The notes beneath the pieces are model-generated. The model was given only the letters and a program-made list of their open reading frames with translations, had not been told where the DNA came from and made no database searches. Source: Scleroderma bovista (lineage: Eukaryota > Basidiomycota > Agaricomycetes > Boletales > Sclerodermataceae). Taken from it: a DNA stretch of 57,187 nucleotides. The DNA is taken from the NCBI GenBank assembly GCA_037178675.1, contig JAYMGJ010000378.1, positions 1 through 57,187 on the forward strand, read 5' to 3'. Position numbers and translations under genes: made by a program. How positions within the stretch are numbered: the first letter of the stretch is position 1; the number at the start of each line of letters is the position of its first letter. This document shows positions 45,624-56,016 of this stretch, piece after piece.

Positions 45624-47449
45624 CGTAGAGCGCCATTGCGCCCCAGTAACATGTATGGTGAGCGGCAACATCCCATTGAGCAACTCCGGGATATTGAAAG
45701 TGCCTCTCAATGGCGAGAAACAGTGGGAGAGGCCCCTAGGCCCCCACAACCGGACACAGCAGACCATATCCCTGGTGGTTTCCCCGACACCTCTGCAATG
45801 CCCAGTGAGGAAGATGTGCAAAAGATGTGCGAGGAAGGGGGAGCAAACCTAGTCCATTTCCTGATGGGCAAAGCCCTCACAACCAGTGAGCCTCAATATG
45901 AGAGCATCCACAACTGGTCCTACAAGAACATTGCTCGCTTACCCCAAGCTGAGCAGAAACTCTGGCGACTTGCTTGCCAAGAAGAGCTCGACGTGCTGCG
46001 AAAGCGCAAAGTCTTTGAGCTAGTTGATCCCTGAGACCGGAAGGTCATAAAGAATTGATGGGTCTTTTATGCGAAGTCGGATGGCCGCAAGAAAGCCCGC
46101 TTAGTAGCGAAAGGCTTCTCCCAGGTCAAGGGATTAGATTTCGACCAGGTCTTCTCACCAGTCGTGTGCTTTGAAACAGTGTGCCTCATGCTTGCGCTTG
46201 CCACACTTGACAATTGGTATATCACTGGACTCGACGTTCAGAGCGCCTACTTGTATGGCAGCTCAACAAAGAGATCTACATGGAACAACCCAAAGGGTTT
46301 GCAGTTCCTGGGCAAGAGCGCAAAGTGCTCTGCCTCTGGCATGCCCTCTATGGCCTCAAACAGGCTGGCCTAGCTTGGTGGCGCACACTCGATGAGTCTC
46401 TCAAGGAGCTCGGGTTTGAGTGCCTTAAGTCTGAAGCAGGCATCTTCTTCTACAAGAAGAAAGGCACCAACATCATCATTGATATTATCTATGTTGACAA
46501 CACTTTATTCTGCAGCCCTAACAAGGCTGTTGTTGATGCCATCAAAGCGCAATTCATGCGCAAATGGGAGTGCAGAGACCTTGGAGAACCTAAGGAGTTC
46601 CTCCGAATGCGAATCACTCGCAAGGGTCGTGCTATCCACTTGGATCAGTGCACGTACCTACAAAAGGTCATCGAACGCTGTGGCATGCTCAATGCAAAGT
46701 CTGCAAGCACCCCACTGCCAGCTGGCTACTATGCTGCCAAAAATACAGAGCCTGTTGATGCGGAACTCTGCTCCTGTTTCCAGACAGTTATTGGGTCCCT
46801 TCTGTACCTTATGTTAGGCACTAGGCCCGACATTGCCTTTGCAGTCACCCATCTCTCGCGCCATGCCGCGAATCCATCCCAGGACCACCTGAACAAAGCG
46901 CTGTATATCTGTCGCTATTTAATTGGGACACCTACATACTCCCTAGTATACAATGGTGGATCTGGTGCTGGCCTGATTGCATGCATGGACTCAGATTGGG
47001 GATCAGACCCTACCTCTTGCCTCTCGCAAACAGGTTTCTACCTGAAGCTTGCAGATGGCTTGATCAGTTGGACTTCTCATGCGCAGAAGACTATTGTGTA
47101 CTCATCCACTGAGGCCAAATACATGGCTTTGAGCGATTGCACTCGCCAAGTTACCTGGATTCGGAGTTTACTTGGTGAGCTTGGCTATAAGCTGAAAGCT
47201 ATCCCGATTTGTGGTGATAATCAGGGGTCCATATTCATGGCATCCAACCCTGTAATGGAGCCTCACTCCAAGCACATCGACATCCGCTACCACGGAATCC
47301 GTGAGTCAGTCACGAAAGGTAACATGGAACTATTCTTCATTGATGGTGCTGAGAATCCTGCTGATCTGCTCACCAAGAACTTACCACGCAAGAAATTCGT
47401 GAAGTTCAGAGCTCAACTAGGCTTACAGTTTCCCTCTGGCAGCATCTAG
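45624..47449 (+). pseudogene. Copia reverse transcriptase and RNase H region
   Basis: Resumes the copia frame with SNMYGERQHPIEQLRDIE, KLWRLACQEELDVLRKRKVF, KKARLVAKGFSQVKG and DFDQVFSPVV. After a frame change near 46258 come EIYMEQPKGF, LCLWHALYGLKQAGLAWW, then IIDIIYVDNTLFCS, where the second catalytic Asp of YVDD is Asn. RNase H follows: LIACMDSDWGSDP, SWTSHAQKTIVYSSTEAKYM (usual EAEYM is EAKYM), PICGDNQGS and HSKHIDIRYHGIRE. Two in-frame TGA codons occur at 46032-46034 and 46056-46058. The frame ends at TAG 47447-47449, just before the polypurine tract. Confidence 0.88.
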
Positions 47450-47483
47450 CACCTTATTCGCTGAAGTGCTCTACGTGCAGCAC

Positions 47484-47495
47484 AGTGAGGGGGAG
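47484..47495 (+). promoter_or_regulatory. Polypurine tract
   Basis: AGTGAGGGGGAG immediately precedes the 3' LTR and would prime plus-strand synthesis. Confidence 0.85.
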
Positions 47496-47783
47496 TGTTG
47501 AAGTCGCACATGCACCTGGCGTAAACCGTCAATGAAGTGCGCACAAGACTGCGACCCATATTAGTGTAGACTTAGTAATAGTCCTCTTTAGAGTAGATGT
47601 TACATGTCACACATCATGCATCACAGTCACATGTCACATTATTTGTTGTATATAAACAGTGTTCATCGCTTATATAATATAACAGCTCTTAACCAGCTAC
47701 TGCTACCATCTCTGGTTGTGCACTCCACCCAACAGGTGAGTTGGAGTAGCAGTTCCTCTATGTATATAGGTATTGCTTCAACA
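47496..47783 (+). repeat. 3' LTR of copia element
   Basis: Same 288-bp length as the 5' LTR. Most differences are transitions, several turning CpG in the 5' LTR into TpG or CpA here (for example in the block at 47610-47630). Confidence 0.95.
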
Positions 47784-49825
47784 GCATAGACCCCCATAAA
47801 GGACACAAAGCAATGCAATAGCCATGTCCATTTGAATGTCAGACTCCCCAATAAAATAGTCCCCACTCCAAGATTGATTAGTCAAGGAAGTCGTAAAACA
47901 AGGTATGAAGGGGATGGACAGGCATGATGCAGTCAGTGACACCACTTAACAATGGACCCTAAACACATAGAATAAAATTATTGTCCTTGTGGGAGAAATG
48001 TCAACACATTGCATCCAGTCCATTGATCAGTGGAAGTGGCTCCAGTGTATACAGAACTTGCCACATCATGGAGCAGAAATGTACCAGAGCAGTTGGCCTC
48101 TTGCTTACAACACTCTCCAGAGTTGTGTGGTACATGTTGTCCACAAGAGACTTCCCCTCTCTTGATACATGTACTGTCGCATTGCTGCAGCACTCCTTGA
48201 CCAACTCGCCAGTGGTATCCTGTCTGATGTACTCGCTGGTCAAATAGGTCATCAGCTTTCTGAGCAATTTGGCTGACTTCTCTCTCTCCGAGGTCCTCAA
48301 GATCTTTTGAGTTGGACAGAAATGAACAGACAGATATCACATTTGGTAAATGCAGCAGGCACATCATCCAAAGACACGGCTTTGACATGAGGAGCAATGT
48401 TCAACATAGCCTGGATGTCAGGCAATGACCGGGGCGTCATGACGAGGCGGAAGTTGGAAAGGAGTTTGGCCGTTCGTGGGGATCCTAACACCAACAATAT
48501 GTGACTCCGCAATGACTCGGGTCCACTCTTGTCCAATGCATCAATGACCACAACTATACTTCCTGTTTCCCCAGTCGACACCTGAGACAATGGTGCCAGG
48601 GCAAACTTTTCCCACTGTTGAATGATATCAGGAGTAGCCATGAGAGAGCTGTTGTTTGTAAATACGCTAGCCAATGCGCGTCGAAATGCAAGGTCATGGT
48701 CCGCAAGATCACAGGAAATGGTTGTGAACATTTTTTCTTCATGACATTCCGCCTGTCTGTCACGTGCAAAGCAAAAGCACGACCCTAGTCCTCCCACGCT
48801 CTTGAACCACAGAGTGATCATGTGGGTGATGGTGGATTTTCCTCTCCCCGCCTGGTTGTGAAGCCAGAAGGTGCATTGATGTCCAGGTCGTGGATTCAGT
48901 TGACAATCTCCTGTAGAATTTCCACTCTCGTGCCATCCAGACATTTCTTTGTCATATTGAGTCCAGCTCCACTTGCATACGCCATACCATCTAAGTTCAA
49001 GTCCTCGAGGATGCGGTAGAAATTAATGACGTCGATGTGCGTGTCGAAAGCTGCACGATCGCGGTATTGTTGCATCAATGCATCCAGAGCTTTGTTATAA
49101 TCATCGGACGCGATGTGCTTTCCCACTTGTTTCCCTGCAGTGGAGTCTGATTAGAGCGTTGTCAAGGAGGGGGGTTGGCATACAGAAGCTTTTGGTTTCA
49201 GAATAGTTCTTGATGAACTGAGCACAATTGCTGATCACTTGGGTGATACCTGCGAGGGTGTTTTTCATCATATCAAGGTTGGATAGGGTATTTTCTTCAA
49301 GAAGGAACTCATAGACATTTTGTACTTTCAGAAGCAAGTCGGAAATCGATTAATCTAGGTTCACTTGCATAATGATCACCTAACGAGAATGGTGTGAGAT
49401 GTGTGCCGTTGGTGACCAGAAAACGTACCTGGGCTGCACTGGTTAGTATTCCCAAGGTCATCTGAGCGTAAGGGTGGATCTGCATACAAACTTATCAGCC
49501 CGATCATTGCGCAGAGTAAAGTAAGAAATCATACACTGGCAATAGTACTGACTACAGTGGTGAACTTCTTGAGTGGTAGGAGGTATGTCAAACTGATGGT
49601 GTCTATCTGAGAGACAGCAGTGTTGATCCCACCAACAACCCCGATAGCGTGTTGTGCAACAGAGGGCACAAGGCCTGCTGAGTCAAGTTCTTTTGGGGCT
49701 ACATCAATCTTGGCACAACGAGGGACATCAACCATTAGACTATAAACGCAACAATATCTGCAACAATGTAAATATGACCAAATTTAAGCATTCAGTGATA
49801 TTTACGTTGACGATGATACTATCCA

Positions 49826-49897
49826 TGGCCTGATGGTGTAATGGTTGATGTCCCTTTTCTTTTTACCTAAGGTGTCAGTTCGAGCCCCCCCATGCAC
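49826..49897 (+). ncRNA. tRNA-like Pol III unit (tRNA pseudogene or SINE head)
   Basis: Contains an A-box-like TGGTGTAATGGTTGATG, very close to the D-arm of eukaryotic tRNA-Glu, and a B-box-like CAGTTCGAGCC, followed within a few bases by a T7 run (Pol III terminator). The acceptor stem does not pair and the anticodon arm is T-rich and unclear, so it is unlikely to be a working tRNA. Confidence 0.35.
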
Positions 49898-50111
49898 ACT
49901 CTTTTTTTGGCTCCATCTTGGCTCCTCATTTGCTCCAGTTCAATGGTACACACTCATGTATTTTCCCTTTGTATTTAGCACTTTTTTGTACACAACTTAT
50001 TAGCATTATTTGGTAGTCAATCCTACTCGAAAGTTTTCGTACTGAATATTTGCACTCTGACCAAACCTTCGACATTAGATAATACGCTATGCCTCGATAT
50101 GGCAAGTCACG

Positions 50112-50150
50112 TGAGACTGCGACTGCGACTGCGACTGCGACTGCGACTAC
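50112..50150 (+). repeat. (GACTGC)n microsatellite
   Basis: About six copies of the hexamer, ~70 bp upstream of the Rpn13 start codon. Confidence 0.9.
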
Positions 50151-50226
50151 TCTGAGCCTCCCTATTAAATGACTATTTAGTACTGAGCAGTAGGTTAGTG
50201 TAGTGAAAGTGCCAACTTGAACCACG

Positions 50227-51462
50227 ATGTCCACGCTCACTGACTCTCAAACCCTCTTTGCCTTCAAAGCTGGCCGATCCATCCGTCGCGCCAACACGCA
50301 CTTCGTCGACGCACAGCCAACCAAATGTGCACTCGTTCTCAGCAGCGACGAAGGCTTGCTACGGCTCTCGTGGAAAGAACGACCCTCTGGAAACATACAC
50401 GACGATCTTATTTTATTCCCGGGAGATGCGAAACTTGAGAAGGTTTCGCAGGATCAAAGTGGGAGGACGTATGTTCTCAAGTTTGAGAGTTCGGACCATA
50501 AGCATTTTGTGCGTCCCCTTCCATCGTTTTGTTTGTCTGTACACTAGGCTCGTCACTGATAGCCATGTATCCATGTAGTTCTGGATGCAGGTAAAGCCCA
50601 TCATTCCGTACATATTCCATACGCTGATGTTACACCTCAGGACGCATCAAGTGCCCAAGATGATGAGCTCGTAACGAGTCTAAACCATCTTCTTGTAGAC
50701 CCGAATGACATCTCCGGGATCCCAACTCAAACCCCAGCCCCAATACCAGGTCTTGCGCCTTCCACGTCCCAGACCACCAATGACGCTTCGTCGTCGTCGA
50801 CGTACGTGCCCCGTCTCATGCCTGACGTCTTTTGTGCGTTGCATCATCCTAACCTGACACCCCTTTGCAGCGCCCGTGCTGCAAATGCCGCCGCGCCCCC
50901 AGCAGGAACCGCCACTGCTGAGCAGCTCGCGCGCCTCCGTGCACTCGTCACTTCTATGGGTGCCAACACTGGTGCCACACGGGCATCCGCCCCTGCGTTG
51001 GCCTCCTCAGCTGCCGCTGCGACTGCATCTGACCCTGGTGAGTCTGCTCCTGGCCCTTCTCCCATCTTACATCTGATGTGCACAGATGACGAGCTCGCCC
51101 TCTCGGATATCCTCACGCCCGACAACCTGATTCCACTATTTACATCCCACCCCACACTCCTCCCCGCTCTCTTCCCGCACCTTCCACCTGATCTTCTCCC
51201 GTCACCCATATCAACCACGCCGACACCGCAGCAAACTGCCCAGCTTACGGAGACTCTCCAGCGAACCATACACTCTCCTCCGTTCCGTGCAGCAGTGGCT
51301 CAGCTCGATCGGGCTCTGCAGACTGGTCAGCTTGGAGGATTTGTGCGTAGTCTTGGTCTACCTCCAAGTGCAGGGACTAGTGTGGGTGCATTTTTGAGGG
51401 CAATTGTAGAGCAGGCGAGAAGGGGCGGCGATGATGGTAGTGATACAATGGATGAGGATTGA
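50227..51462 (+). CDS. RPN13: Proteasomal ubiquitin receptor Rpn13 (ADRM1 homologue)
   Basis: Five exons (50227-50508, 50579-50590, 50641-50801, 50871-51037, 51086-51462) sum to 333 codons. The N-terminal Pru domain shows FKAGRSIRRANTHFVDAQPT, KGLLRLSWKER-like (EGLLRLSWKER), DDLILFPGDAKLEKV and KFESSDHKHFFWMQ. The C-terminal DEUBAD region (LSDILTPDNLIPLF, PPFRAAVAQLDRALQTGQLG and FLRAIVEQAR) would bind the UCH37-type deubiquitinase. A linker rich in Ala/Pro/Ser separates them. Rpn13 sits on the 19S regulatory particle and binds ubiquitin chains. The second exon is only 12 nt and encodes FWMQ. It is a likely housekeeping gene, intact, convergent with the Arl8 gene (81 bp between stops). Confidence 0.93.
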
Positions 51463-51542
51463 TCAAAGCGAGTAACGTGAAAACTATGTATAAAATCTTA
51501 GTCCATGTACATAGGGGGTTAAAACTCCTGACATGGCGTAAA

Positions 51543-52673
51543 TCAATGACTGCGTTCTGTCAGCCATCGAAAAATGATATCCCTGCAGAGATTCAGGAAT
51601 GGTTGAAGCCATTTCAGCAGCGCCACTTACAAGTTGTGCCGACTCTTCATGGAGCACTGCGATCCGTGAGCGAAACACGGACAGGCGAAGAAGAGGTCAT
51701 ACCGAATAACACCAAAATAGCGTAGTATGAGTGTCGGCAATGATAATGCGCAGAAACACATACCGAAACAGGGCGGCCTTGAATCTTGTCTAGTTCGCTG
51801 GTACACCATAAATACCACGTCACCAAGAAACGGGAGGAATCAAGAGCGAACTCACAGATCATGTATGAAATCCTTTACAGATGCATGATCCGAGATATCG
51901 TTTTTGTTTCCGAGCTAGTGCGTATTGCAAGGGTCAGAAATGCTTCCAGAGGACATGCAGAAGGGGAGGCGCACAACAAGTAGCGGGACACCTGCTAGAC
52001 CAGGCTGAGCGAGAAGCTGGTGAAGCTCGAATCTTGCCGTATCGAACTTGCCACGCTATATGCGGTCAGTTATTTCGATACGACCAAAACAGGGGAACAT
52101 TACTGTAATGAAACAGACATACATCTGCAGAATCCACGACAAATCTTCACTTGTGTGTCAGCGCTGCATACCTCACTGGACGAGCGAAGAGACGAGAGAA
52201 GAAATGACACACACATGACCGCGTCCATGCCGTGACAGTACCGCTCCCACATTGAACGGAACTTTGGCTGGCCAGCCACATCCCATATTTTGAGTGTCAC
52301 TGCGCCCTTGCGTACTTTACGAAAGTTGAACGCGACAGTTGGCACGACATCCTCGGACCACTACATGTGGGCGAGTGTTAGTGTTAAGTCTGCGGGGGAT
52401 TAGGATAACGCTGGAGACTTGCTTGCCCGGAGCCTATGACGTTCACGAAGGACGTCTTCCCGGATGCCTGTATGCGCGTGATTCAAGACGTAACGGACGT
52501 TGCGATGATGCATGGGTGGGTAAATGGTTCAAGAACTTGGAGACCGACAACGGCAAGTTCGGCGGCTTTGGCGAAAAAAGATGCTGGGCTGTATGAACAC
52601 GGATATAGCGATGAGCCGGGATTTCTTACCTGCGGAACCATACGAGGATAGAGGAGAAGGAAGACAGAGACAT
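51543..52673 (-). CDS. Arl8-type small GTPase
   Basis: Ten short exons sum to 184 codons (183 aa; Arl8 proteins are ~186 aa). G1 is [15 protein letters not shown], switch I is [17 protein letters not shown]3 is [19 protein letters not shown]4 is LGNKND, followed by [11 protein letters not shown] (G5 region) and a C-terminal helix [18 protein letters not shown] is a hallmark of Arl8, which acts on lysosome/vacuole and endosome positioning and fusion. The N-terminus ([20 protein letters not shown]) is amphipathic, and no Gly2 myristoylation site is present, as in Arl8. The junction GSGQ|WSED uses a GC donor (GCAAGT) at 52422. Exon boundaries: 52673-52630, 52588-52537, 52467-52423, 52360-52215, 52175-52151, 52055-51975, 51914-51856, 51797-51764, 51656-51631 and 51582-51543. 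The two between 52214 and 52056 are the least certain. Confidence 0.9.
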
Positions 52674-52735
52674 GATTCCAGTGTCGAATATCGAACCCTG
52701 CGCAGTGGTGTGGGCAGTGGCGGATTCATGGAGCC

Positions 52736-53023
52736 TTGAATCCATGGTGTTACTTTCACGTCTGGTCATTGTCCATGTATTATCTAGGCAACAGCCCTCT
52801 AGTGGCTCTCCTCCGATTTCGTCATATCGGCCCGGCCCGGGCCCAGCAGCAGCTCCTTATTGGGACGGAGAGTCCAGGGGCGTTATCCCCAGATTGGAAA
52901 TCTTATCTCGCCGGTGTGAATGCTAATAGTAACGCCGACTGGTATGGCTCACCGTCATTTTTTGCACAGTCCTATGTGGCAGCGTATCAGGACGAGCTGA
53001 AGCGAAAGCCGTTTTCATATTGA
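52736..53023 (+). CDS. Small unknown protein
   Basis: A 95-codon frame starting with a short hydrophobic stretch (WCYFHVWSLSMYYL), then LLRFRHIGPARAQQQLLIG and a polar C-terminus ending YQDELKRKPFSY. No family recognised. It begins ~60 bp upstream of the Arl8 start on the opposite strand, so it may be divergently transcribed. It may also be part of a larger spliced gene. Confidence 0.35.
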   Translation: MNPWCYFHVWSLSMYYLGNSPLVALLRFRHIGPARAQQQLLIGTESPGALSPDWKSYLAGVNANSNADWYGSPSFFAQSYVAAYQDELKRKPFSY

Positions 53024-53232
53024 AGTATGTATACTTCTTCATCCTGCGCTACCATTTTGATTATCATTTCTGACTTTAGCGAAACCTTGTCGATTTTTTG
53101 CGGTGACGGGGAAGTGTTTCAGTGAGGATAAATGCACATTGTAAGTTTAGCTTGGGTTATGTACTAATCTTACGATCGTGAGTCTCTTTTTTCGTTTTCT
53201 TGTCGTTGATTGAGCACGCCAATAGTAGTATA

Positions 53233-54137
53233 CATGAAGGAAGAACAACCGAACTCGCATACTATTCCCGATGGCAACAACGCTAACGCCCATATCCTTG
53301 ATAAGTCGAAACACGGTGATAACAAAACGGAAAACGTCTATCCCATAATATGCAGGGTCATTGGCGGTGGAGTCATGATGAGTGGCGAGAGTGAGTCGTC
53401 TCCCGTGCCAAGGAGCCAGTTTTTTTATCGGTCTTCTAGCTTCTACCACTATCAGGAAAGATATGCGATGCATTTGTAGCTGGCCACTGCAAATACGGCG
53501 ATGACTGTAAATTCGCTAAATGGATCACAAGCCCTGGCGCCACTTACTCCAGTACAGACCAGAAACGCCTAATACGACACCGTCGCTCGCAGAGAACGGA
53601 TATCTGAAACTGACGGCTGCGGCTGCGGTGCCAGCAGATACTAGAGACGGAGTAGTGCGTTTATCAGGCGCAGGTGAAGGGTTTAGCAGTAGGAGTGGGA
53701 GTGCGCAAGAGCAGGTGCAGACTCCCCCCGATCGAATCATTTCACGGCCAAAGGTCACACGAGCCCGTCCTACTATACCGCCAGAGCCACCGTCCACTGA
53801 ACAGCCACTTGATATTGGGTCGAGGGAGAAGAGAACAACGTTGTATGTGCCTCCCGGGGATGGAATAGAGGATGCGCGCTGCTCCAAGGGTGGTGGTGAT
53901 GAGACTGGTGGGCTGAGGCACCCCACCCCGACGTGTCTTCCCCATCGACGGACAAGATCGATGGTTGGATTGGTTTCGCCGTTGTCTACTATCGTGCCTG
54001 CTACTACGCCCACCAATGTGAGTTTTGTGCACACTGCGAGGGCGAGGGCTGAAGCGCTGACCTATGCATTTGTACCCAGTTTTCTGCCGAATTCTGAGAT
54101 TTTGAGACTCATCCGCGGCGTATTATGGCTGGCCTAG
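53233..54137 (+). CDS. Possible CCCH zinc-finger protein, poorly resolved
   Basis: A first exon (from ATG 53233) is followed by a GTGAGT donor near 53391 and a CAG acceptor at 53457. The next exon reads KICDAFVAGHCKYGDDCKFAK, which has CCCH spacing but Lys where the His ligand should be. The reading then either stops or shifts into a 205-codon Pro/Ser-rich frame (53520-54137) through a junction I could not settle. CCCH proteins bind RNA; with the last ligand missing, zinc binding is doubtful. It could be a decayed gene. Confidence 0.35.
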
Positions 54138-54256
54138 TTGGTTATTCTTTCTCTCTACATTGCATCCCATTCTATGGCATATTGACTGTATACTATGCTA
54201 GCCCATTTGATTTATTCACATAACGTTCTCAGAGATTCAACATTCAGTGGTTCACG

Positions 54257-54803
54257 ATGATTGATCCACAACAATTTTTCCCCCTTTTCATCTGTTGTCC
54301 GGCGCTTCTTGCTTACAGATATCTGTCGAAAGATGAAGTCCTGACGTTATCGGAGTCCCTCGTAAGTAACAGTGATCGACTGTTCGACCTGACCGTGTCT
54401 GAGACTGTTCCCAGTTCATCTTTCGCTACGAGTCGGCGACACCTACCCCGGTTCGGTAAGTAGATTCATGAGCAACATGTTCGAATACGGGGATGCCCTC
54501 CTTCCACAAGAAACCGACCCTGATACTAGTGAAAGCCTTGTCCCAGCCCAGATCGGCAGTAATCAACCTTACCTGAACCTGGCCACGTACGTATTTTGTA
54601 TGCGTCCTCCGAATGACCCTTTAATGACACTGGGCAGGTTCCGCATGGTCGTTCTTGCGGATGATATTCTCAAGTCTTTCTTTGAGACGGATTTGGCAGC
54701 GTCCTTTAGACTGGAGGCTGTACCAGAACTAGAACTTCCGACACACAACAACGGGTTCTTAGTTGACCTCTGGTCGAACATTGCCATGGCCGACAGCACT
54801 TGA
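54257..54803 (+). CDS. Unknown protein, partial model
   Basis: Segments YLSKDEVLTLSESLVSN and NMFEYGDALLPQETDPD are followed, after an intron with a GTACGT donor near 54589 and acceptor near 54638, by FRMVVLADDILKSFFETDL and LPTHNNGFLVDLWSNIAMAD. The splice keeps phase and the sequence has normal protein composition, but I know no family. More exons may follow near 54808 (HLKKMFHKFNNELGKTI). Confidence 0.35.
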
Positions 54804-55242
54804 AGAAAATGTTCCACAAGTTTAACAACGAGCTGGGAAAGACGATTGGCAAACACAAGGTCTGTGTAGGGTCCCATTCTTGTTATGGAGTCACTGACCT
54901 GCCGTTTGGTGGTACTGTATATAGGTCGTCTACCGCCCTACTATCGGTCAATATATGAGGCCCGTGGAACCCCAAACGCGAGAGTCTCTTCTCTCACCGA
55001 TACTAAGCAAATCGAGCCTTCCGTCTGGCGAGACAGCGACACTCTCTTGAGACATTGCCCTGTCGTTGTGTTCCATATCCGTCTGCACACAGTTATCGCG
55101 GGTTCTAAGGCAGGGATGGATAAAGCCTACATGGACGCACATTAGCCATCAAGGGAGCACGACACGATCAGGGATGCGTCACGATTGAAGTGTACGTCAG
55201 TGACATAGTCGAGATGGGCGCATTGAGTGTTTTAATGAACAA

Positions 55243-55780
55243 TCAGTATTCTCGCTCCAAGAGACCACATGACAATGCACCTCTCGCGATGTTGCATATA
55301 CGCACGTCGCCTTCGCATCCACCGGAGACTAATAGGGTCGACGCAGTGTTGTAGTTGACACAGAACACAAAGCTTGTGTGACCCCGTAGATATTTTGTTG
55401 TCGAGCCCTGAGGGACCCACCCATCATTTCCATGAGCGATACACGGGTAGGAGAGACACGTACAATTTCGACGCTCCATATTCGCATACTCGTATCGTCC
55501 GATGCAGAAGCAAAGTATGTCCCATCGCTCAACCATGAGATGTCCGAGAGACCCTTCGTATGCCTACTGAGGTTGCGGATTGGTTCGCCTGTGAAAGGCG
55601 ACCATACTTTGATGATATGTCACGAAACATATCACAAGACGTGAGCAACTCCATGCATACAAGAAACCCAAGCATACATACGCAAAGAGCAGACGCACCA
55701 CAAGAAGCGAGGAGGCTCCCGTCAGGACTAAAATTGCCTGCAGATACAGACTGGGTATGTCCCCTGAATGTATGTCGCAA
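55243..55780 (-). CDS. WD40-repeat protein, short (fragment)
   Basis: Reading the minus strand gives about three blades: FRGHTQSVSAGNFSPDGSLL, then VKVWSPF-like IIKVWSPFTGEPIRNLSRHT with KGLSDISWLSDGTYFASASD and DTSMRIWSVE, and LRGHTSFVFCVNYNTASTLL with GGCEGDVRICNIARG. The GH and WS/IC dipeptides and spacing match WD40 repeats of the WDR5/Swd3 style. Blades are in different frames separated by candidate introns of ~60-90 bp. A full propeller needs seven blades, so this is a truncated copy or a gene whose other exons have decayed. Partner unknown. Confidence 0.5.
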
Positions 55781-56016
55781 TCTGTAATTCGGACGGGTGG
55801 AGGTGCGGGTATTTGTGGGTCATCTTCGGTCGTCTGAGACGCATTATCGTTGTTGATTCGTCCATTCCGTTGAAGGCGTGGTGCTGACTAAACAAGATCG
55901 AGCGTGGATGCTCGAGTCATGGTGCACAGCCGCTGCATGCTGTAGAAGCGTGCCGCACCTCAGTCCACACTTATCATCGTCTCTCTCATTCGCCCTAAGG
56001 GAATACCACTGAAATT

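Larger units (their letters stand above)
41365..47783 (+). mobile_element. Ty1/copia LTR retrotransposon, full-length, inactivated
   Basis: Two 288-bp LTRs, a primer-binding site, a polypurine tract and gag-protease-integrase-RT-RNase H in copia order. GCATA directly flanks both ends (41360-41364 and 47784-47788), so the boundaries are exact. It is 6419 bp long including a nested 564-bp retroposon plus a 14-bp duplication. LTRs differ at about 15 of 288 positions, nearly all transitions. Confidence 0.95.
41135..49735 (-). pseudogene. NACHT-domain (NLR-like) gene split by a copia element
   Basis: Minus-strand reading from 49735 gives the typical agaricomycete N-terminus (IDTISLTYLLPLKKFTTVVS, then IHPYAQMTLGIL) and VYEFLLEENTLSNLDMMK. 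It continues with ISNCAQFIKNYSETKSF, YRILEDLNLDGMAYASGAGLNMTKKCLDGTR, then the NACHT core: QAGRGKSTITHM (Walker A, 48.85 kb), GSCFCFARDRQAE and SIVVVIDALDKSG (Walker B). It goes on to LVMTPRSLPDIQAMLNIAPH, decayed post-NACHT helices, and MPVHPLHTLFYDFL at 47.9 kb. After the copia insertion it resumes at 41359 with FNICDLESSYLFNLEVPDLAKR and KIPPHLSYSC. Frameshifts occur at several points, so it is a pseudogene even without the insertion. Intact relatives are self/non-self or defence ATPases with WD40 or ankyrin C-termini. Confidence 0.82.

Noticed and set aside
45178..45852. 224-codon plus-strand frame across the retroposon
   Set aside because: Crosses the insertion boundary into copia sequence; the minus-strand frame with a poly(A) tail explains the insert better.
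53525..54034. 169-codon minus-strand frame
   Set aside because: Antisense to a plus-strand frame of similar length; no recognisable motif in either the Gly/Ser-rich text or splice sites.
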